The translations under genes were made by a program, and so were the position numbers. From an uncultured Gammaproteobacteria bacterium (GTDB lineage Bacteria > Pseudomonadota > Gammaproteobacteria > Pseudomonadales > Pseudohongiellaceae): a DNA stretch of 9,106 nucleotides. Below are positions 6,329 to 9,106 of the stretch, piece by piece (positions within the stretch are counted from its first letter, which is position 1; each line of letters opens with the position of its first letter). Under the pieces are notes generated by a model. The model did no database searches, was not told the DNA's origin, and saw only the letters and a program-made list of their open reading frames with translations. The DNA is taken from contig CAIYIP010000401.1 of NCBI GenBank assembly GCA_903926285.1, positions 1 to 9,106 of the forward strand, in the 5' to 3' direction.

Positions 6329-7297
6329 TCAGACTACATTGGCGCGCAGAAGGTCATGCATGGTAATGATGCCAGCCAGATGGTCATGGTCCATTACCAC
6401 AAGATTGTAGATTGAATTGTCCTGCATCATGCGCGCAGCTTCAGAAGCGAGTGACGATGCTGCAATGGTTTTATAACCCCGTGTCATGGCACCAGCCACG
6501 TGAGTGCTGCGAATATCCTGGCCTTTATCCAGCACCCTGCGCAAATCGCCGTCGGTAAAGACACCGGTGATCGTACCTGTCTTGTCAACTACTGTTGTCA
6601 TGCCGAGTTTCTTTGACGTCATTTCATACAGGCTATTACTGATGAGGGTGTCCTCAGTTACCGTTGGGATTGCAGCGCCGCTGTGCATGATGTCAGCCAC
6701 CTTGAGCAACAGACGTCGTCCAAGATTGCCACCAGGATGTGAAAACGCAAAGTCTTCGGCAGTAAAACCACGAGCTTCGAGCAGGGCCATCGCAAGTGCA
6801 TCACCAAGCACCAGCGCAGCAGTTGTGCTGGTTGTTGGCGCCAGACCAAGTGGGCAGGCTTCCTTCTCGACACTTGCATCCAGATTCACATCAGCGGCCC
6901 GGGCCAGTTCAGAGGCCGGATTACCCGTCAACGTCAAAAGTTTTACGCCCTTGCGCTTGATAATTGAAAGCAGTGCCAGCAGCTCAGGTGTTGTGCCGGA
7001 ATTTGATAATGCAAGAATGATGTCGTCACGCGCTACCATCCCAATGTCGCCGTGGCTGGCTTCAGCGGGATGCACAAAATAGGAAGGTGTACCGGTACTG
7101 GAAAGGGTTGCCGCAATTTTGTTAGCAATATGCCCGGATTTACCCATACCCATAACAATGACGCGGCCTTTGCTAGCCAGAATCAGCTCGCAGGCTTTGA
7201 CAAAGTCGTCGTTAATGCGCTCACGCAAGGCTCCAACAGCTTCGTATTGCAGGATGATTGTATTGAGGGCTGTACGAATAAGCGGATTGGATGTCAT
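6329..7297 (-). CDS. kdsD: KdsD, D-arabinose-5-phosphate isomerase
   Basis: The 322-residue protein (E. coli KdsD has 328) interconverts ribulose-5-phosphate and arabinose-5-phosphate, the first step toward Kdo. An N-terminal SIS sugar-isomerase domain (about 1-195) has VMGMGKSGHIANKIAATLSS (49-68), HPAEASHGDIGM (76-87), the phosphate-binding LSNSGTTPE (97-105) and PTTSTTAALVLGDALA. It is followed by two CBS domains (about 200-260 and 265-322) ending in MHDLLRANVV. It is the first gene of the leftward cluster and is followed almost directly by kdsC. A candidate promoter at 7327-7355 would give a leader of about 22 nt, and no clear ribosome-binding site is visible. It is divergent from mlaC, across a 143-bp gap. 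Confidence 0.97.
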   Translation of the reverse strand: MTSNPLIRTALNTIILQYEAVGALRERINDDFVKACELILASKGRVIVMGMGKSGHIANKIAATLSSTGTPSYFVHPAEASHGDIGMVARDDIILALSNSGTTPELLALLSIIKRKGVKLLTLTGNPASELARAADVNLDASVEKEACPLGLAPTTSTTAALVLGDALAMALLEARGFTAEDFAFSHPGGNLGRRLLLKVADIMHSGAAIPTVTEDTLISNSLYEMTSKKLGMTTVVDKTGTITGVFTDGDLRRVLDKGQDIRSTHVAGAMTRGYKTIAASSLASEAARMMQDNSIYNLVVMDHDHLAGIITMHDLLRANVV

Positions 7298-7326
7298 GAG
7301 GCAGGGCAGATATTCATATTGCGTTG

Positions 7327-7355
7327 ATGTTATGACGGTTGGTGTTGGGTCGCAA
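7327..7355 (-). promoter_or_regulatory. Probable sigma-70 promoter for kdsD-kdsC-lptCAB
   Basis: On the minus strand TTGCGA (7350-7355, 4/6 to consensus) is separated by 17 bp from TAACAT (7327-7332, 4/6). Transcription would begin near 7320, about 22 nt before the kdsD ATG. Its -35 box touches that of the divergent mlaC promoter at base 7350. Confidence 0.4.
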
Positions 7356-7373
7356 CCTGCTTTCGGGTAAAAT
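7345..7373 (+). promoter_or_regulatory. Probable sigma-70 promoter for mlaC-ibaG(-murA)
   Basis: TTGGGT (7345-7350, 3/6) is followed after exactly 17 bp by TAAAAT (7368-7373, 5/6). The predicted start near 7380 gives a leader of about 60 nt to the mlaC ATG. Ribosome binding for mlaC would use AGAGGT at 7428-7433, 7 nt before the ATG. Confidence 0.45.
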
Positions 7374-7419
7374 GCCTTGCCTCATATCTCAAGTTTTCTC
7401 CAGACAGCCATAAGGCATT
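7371..7419. repeat. 8-bp inverted repeat in the mlaC leader/promoter
   Basis: AATGCCTT (7371-7378) and AAGGCATT (7412-7419) are perfect reverse complements separated by 33 bp. The left arm overlaps the end of the mlaC -10 box. It could be an operator for a dimeric protein, a weak RNA stem if transcription starts earlier than predicted, or chance. Confidence 0.5.
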
Positions 7420-7440
7420 GTGCCGATAGAGGTATATTTT

Positions 7441-8088
7441 ATGTCGCGTTATTTGCATTTATTGTTTGGTATGTTTGTATTTTTTGGCTCTGTTGCGTCG
7501 CTGAGTGCGCAGGCTGCGGAAGCAATGGCAGGCGAAATCACTGCCGAAGTCGCCGTGCATACCTATATCAGCGAACTGCTCAATGAAATAAAAACGATTC
7601 AGCCTTTGTTCGAGACTGACAAAATGGCTTACTTCGACGGGGTTGAAACAGCCTTGGTCGAATTTGTCGATTTCAAAGAAGTTGCGCGTGGTGTCATGGC
7701 GAAATATGGTACTGGTCCCAACGGTGCCACAGACGAACAGATGAATCGTTTTGCCGAAGTATTCAGGTCATCGCTAGTGGAATTTTACGGTAACGCCCTT
7801 GCGTCCTATGGCGGTGTTGTTTTTGAAATTATTCCAGCTGCCGAACCTTCCAGTGATCCTGACAATGCCAACGTCGCCATGAATATCGTCGACGATAGCG
7901 GCGGCAAGTTTGAAGTGCAATACACCATGTTCAGGAATTCAGCTCGTGTATGGAAGCTTAAAAACCTGTATATAGAAGGCGTTAATCTGCGCAGGCAATA
8001 TTATTCGCAGTTCGACAGCATGATGATAAGCAACAACTTCGACATAGACAGGGTGATAGATAGCTGGGCTGCCGCTGTATCTCAGTAG
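7441..8088 (+). CDS. mlaC: MlaC, periplasmic phospholipid-binding protein (Ttg2D family)
   Basis: The product has 215 residues, normal for the family. A signal peptide covers about residues 1-26 (hydrophobic LHLLFGMFVFFGSVASL, likely cut in the AQAAEA region). The mature part has the MlaC/Tol-Tol-Ttg2 fold signatures: a conserved VDFKEVARGVMAKYG block, EQMNRFAEVFRSSLVEFYGNAL (99-120) and, near the end, WKLKNLYIEGVNLRRQYYSQF. MlaC shuttles phospholipids between the outer-membrane MlaA complex and the inner-membrane MlaFEDB transporter to maintain outer-membrane asymmetry. ATG 7441 has AGAGGT 7 nt upstream; a GTG at 7420 is in frame but would place seven residues before the signal peptide. The gene ends in a double stop (TAG TAA). 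Oddly, mlaF, mlaE, mlaD and mlaB, which normally surround it here, are absent. Confidence 0.93.
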   Translation: MSRYLHLLFGMFVFFGSVASLSAQAAEAMAGEITAEVAVHTYISELLNEIKTIQPLFETDKMAYFDGVETALVEFVDFKEVARGVMAKYGTGPNGATDEQMNRFAEVFRSSLVEFYGNALASYGGVVFEIIPAAEPSSDPDNANVAMNIVDDSGGKFEVQYTMFRNSARVWKLKNLYIEGVNLRRQYYSQFDSMMISNNFDIDRVIDSWAAAVSQ

Positions 8089-8152
8089 TAAAAGTATCAA
8101 AGTGAAAAGCATCGCAGTAACAGGATTTCAAGCAGACCAGAATGGGTAACAC

Positions 8153-8404
8153 ATGGCAATGAGTACAACAGAAATTGCACGGTTGCTGAACGCAGCTATC
8201 ACAAATGCAAATATAGAAGTCCAAGGTGGCGAAGGCAAATATCAGGTGCAGGTAATATCCAGCATTTTTGTGGGTCTGAACCGCGTCAAACGTCAGCAAG
8301 TCATTTATCGCGTATTGAATGACCACATAGCCAGTGGTGCCATCCATGCCGTAAACATGAATTTAAAAACACCCGATGAAGCAACGTCGGGCACACAGGC
8401 ATAG
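8153..8404 (+). CDS. ibaG: IbaG, BolA-family protein
   Basis: This 83-residue BolA-like protein has the single-domain fold implied by TTEIARLLNAAITNANIEVQGGEGKYQVQV, the helix VKRQQVIYRVLNDHIASG (45-62) and the conserved GAIHAVNM with His65, a residue position used with monothiol glutaredoxins for [2Fe-2S] binding in the family. IbaG (YrbA) of enterics has been linked to acid stress and iron-sulfur/envelope homeostasis; its exact role here is inferred. It sits 64 bp after mlaC and 8 bp before murA, matching the common ibaG-murA pair. ATG 8153 and ATG 8159 are both possible starts and both have weak ribosome-binding sites. Confidence 0.92.
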   Translation: MAMSTTEIARLLNAAITNANIEVQGGEGKYQVQVISSIFVGLNRVKRQQVIYRVLNDHIASGAIHAVNMNLKTPDEATSGTQA

Positions 8405-8412
8405 GGGAAATT

Positions 8413-9106
8413 GTGGATAAGTTAGTGATTCAGGGTGGCATACAGCTCAATGGCGAAATTCGCATTGCTGGTGCCAAAAACTCCGCACTGCCCATCATGG
8501 CAGCATCACTGCTGACCAGTGATGTTGTAACCATTGGTAATCTCCCGCATCTGTTCGACATTACCACCATGCTCGAATTGCTTGGTTGCATGGGTGTTGA
8601 ATCAGTTGTGGGTGAAAAGCTCAAGGTGGAAATCAACAGCGGCACCATCAAACATTTCAATGCACCCTACGAGCTCGTGAAAACGATGCGTGCTTCCATC
8701 CTCGTGCTGGGTCCGATGTTGTCGCATTATGGCGAAGCGCATGTGGCGCTGCCTGGTGGTTGCGCTATTGGCAGCCGGCCTGTGAATCTGCATCTGGCAG
8801 CATTGAAAAAAATGGGCGCCACAATCACAGTCGAAAATGGCTACATCAATGCGAACACCAACGGCACGCGTCTTAAGGGTGCGCACATCCTGATGGATAT
8901 CGTCACAGTAACCGGCACCGAAAATATCATGATGGCTGCAACACTCGCGAGTGGCCAGACGATTATCGAGAATGCGGCAAGAGAACCAGAAGTGGTGGAC
9001 CTTGCGCTGTGCCTGCGCGCAATGGGAGCTGATATCAGTGGTGAGGGCAGTGCGACGATCACCATCAATGGAGTAGACAGATTGCATGGCTGTGAGTATC
9101 CCGTTA
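8413..9106 (+). CDS. murA: MurA, UDP-GlcNAc enolpyruvyl transferase, N-terminal part (runs off right edge)
   Basis: 231 codons of the usual roughly 420 are present. MurA transfers enolpyruvate from PEP to UDP-GlcNAc, the committed step of peptidoglycan synthesis in the cytoplasm. The start reads MDKLVIQGGIQLNGEIRIAG, followed by AKNSALPIMAA with the conserved Lys22. The catalytic loop is LPGGCAIGSRPVNLHL with Cys117 (E. coli Cys115), so fosfomycin would be expected to alkylate it as in the cysteine-type enzymes. Other family blocks are YELVKTMRASILVLGPML and VTVTGTENIMMAA. I chose GTG 8413 because it gives the conserved MDKL start and lies 5 nt after GGGG (8404-8407). It is probably cotranscribed with ibaG. 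Confidence 0.97.
   Translation, partial: MDKLVIQGGIQLNGEIRIAGAKNSALPIMAASLLTSDVVTIGNLPHLFDITTMLELLGCMGVESVVGEKLKVEINSGTIKHFNAPYELVKTMRASILVLGPMLSHYGEAHVALPGGCAIGSRPVNLHLAALKKMGATITVENGYINANTNGTRLKGAHILMDIVTVTGTENIMMAATLASGQTIIENAAREPEVVDLALCLRAMGADISGEGSATITINGVDRLHGCEYPV

Noticed and set aside
6504..7082. 192-residue plus-strand frame opposite kdsD
   Set aside because: It is a Ser/Ala/Arg-rich low-complexity shadow of an intact, conserved isomerase gene.
8102..8149. 15-codon GTG-started frame between mlaC and ibaG as a remnant of mlaB
   Set aside because: The peptide VKSIAVTGFQADQNG has no recognisable STAS/MlaB motif and no good ribosome-binding site, so it cannot be called a remnant.
1..9106. 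CRISPR arrays, tRNA/rRNA genes, insertion sequences, phage or defence genes
   Set aside because: No spaced direct repeats, tRNA-like cloverleaf, transposase motifs or terminal repeats were seen by eye. All substantial frames are accounted for by known housekeeping genes.

Overview
This window is a chromosomal cell-envelope and regulation locus of a gammaproteobacterium. The gene order (kdsD-kdsC-lptC-lptA-lptB-rpoN-ptsN-rapZ-npr on one strand, the mlaC-ibaG-murA block divergent from it) is the one known from Pseudomonas and related marine lineages. The protein sequences look closer to Pseudomonas/Cellvibrio-type homologs than to enterics, but this is recalled family knowledge, not a search, and I do not name a genus. 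Base composition is near 50% GC by eye, and nothing suggests recently transferred DNA.

Minus strand, transcribed from right to left (7297 down to 1): kdsD and kdsC make Kdo precursors. lptC, lptA and lptB build the periplasmic bridge and ATPase of the LPS exporter; lptC/lptA overlap and lptA/lptB abut. Then come rpoN (sigma-54) behind a probable internal promoter, a broken ptsN, rapZ, npr (nitrogen-PTS HPr) and, behind its own probable promoter, the 5' part of an mgtE-type Mg2+ transporter that runs off the left edge.

Plus strand (7441 to 9106): mlaC (periplasmic phospholipid carrier), ibaG (BolA family) and the first half of murA, which runs off the right edge. A 143-bp intergenic region between kdsD and mlaC carries two apparent back-to-back sigma-70 promoters.

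Functionally the genes share the envelope precursor economy. RapZ controls glucosamine-6-phosphate supply in enterics, MurA commits UDP-GlcNAc to peptidoglycan, KdsD/KdsC/Lpt serve LPS, and MlaC serves outer-membrane phospholipid balance.

I see no novel defence system, mobile element, CRISPR array or RNA gene. The unusual content is gene loss inside a normally conserved locus. hpf is absent. ptsN survives only as a 5'-deleted, twice-frameshifted remnant with an expanded 9-bp tandem repeat. mlaF, mlaE, mlaD and mlaB are missing around an intact mlaC. This suggests local gene erosion, possibly in a streamlining lineage, although the frameshifts alone could be assembly errors.
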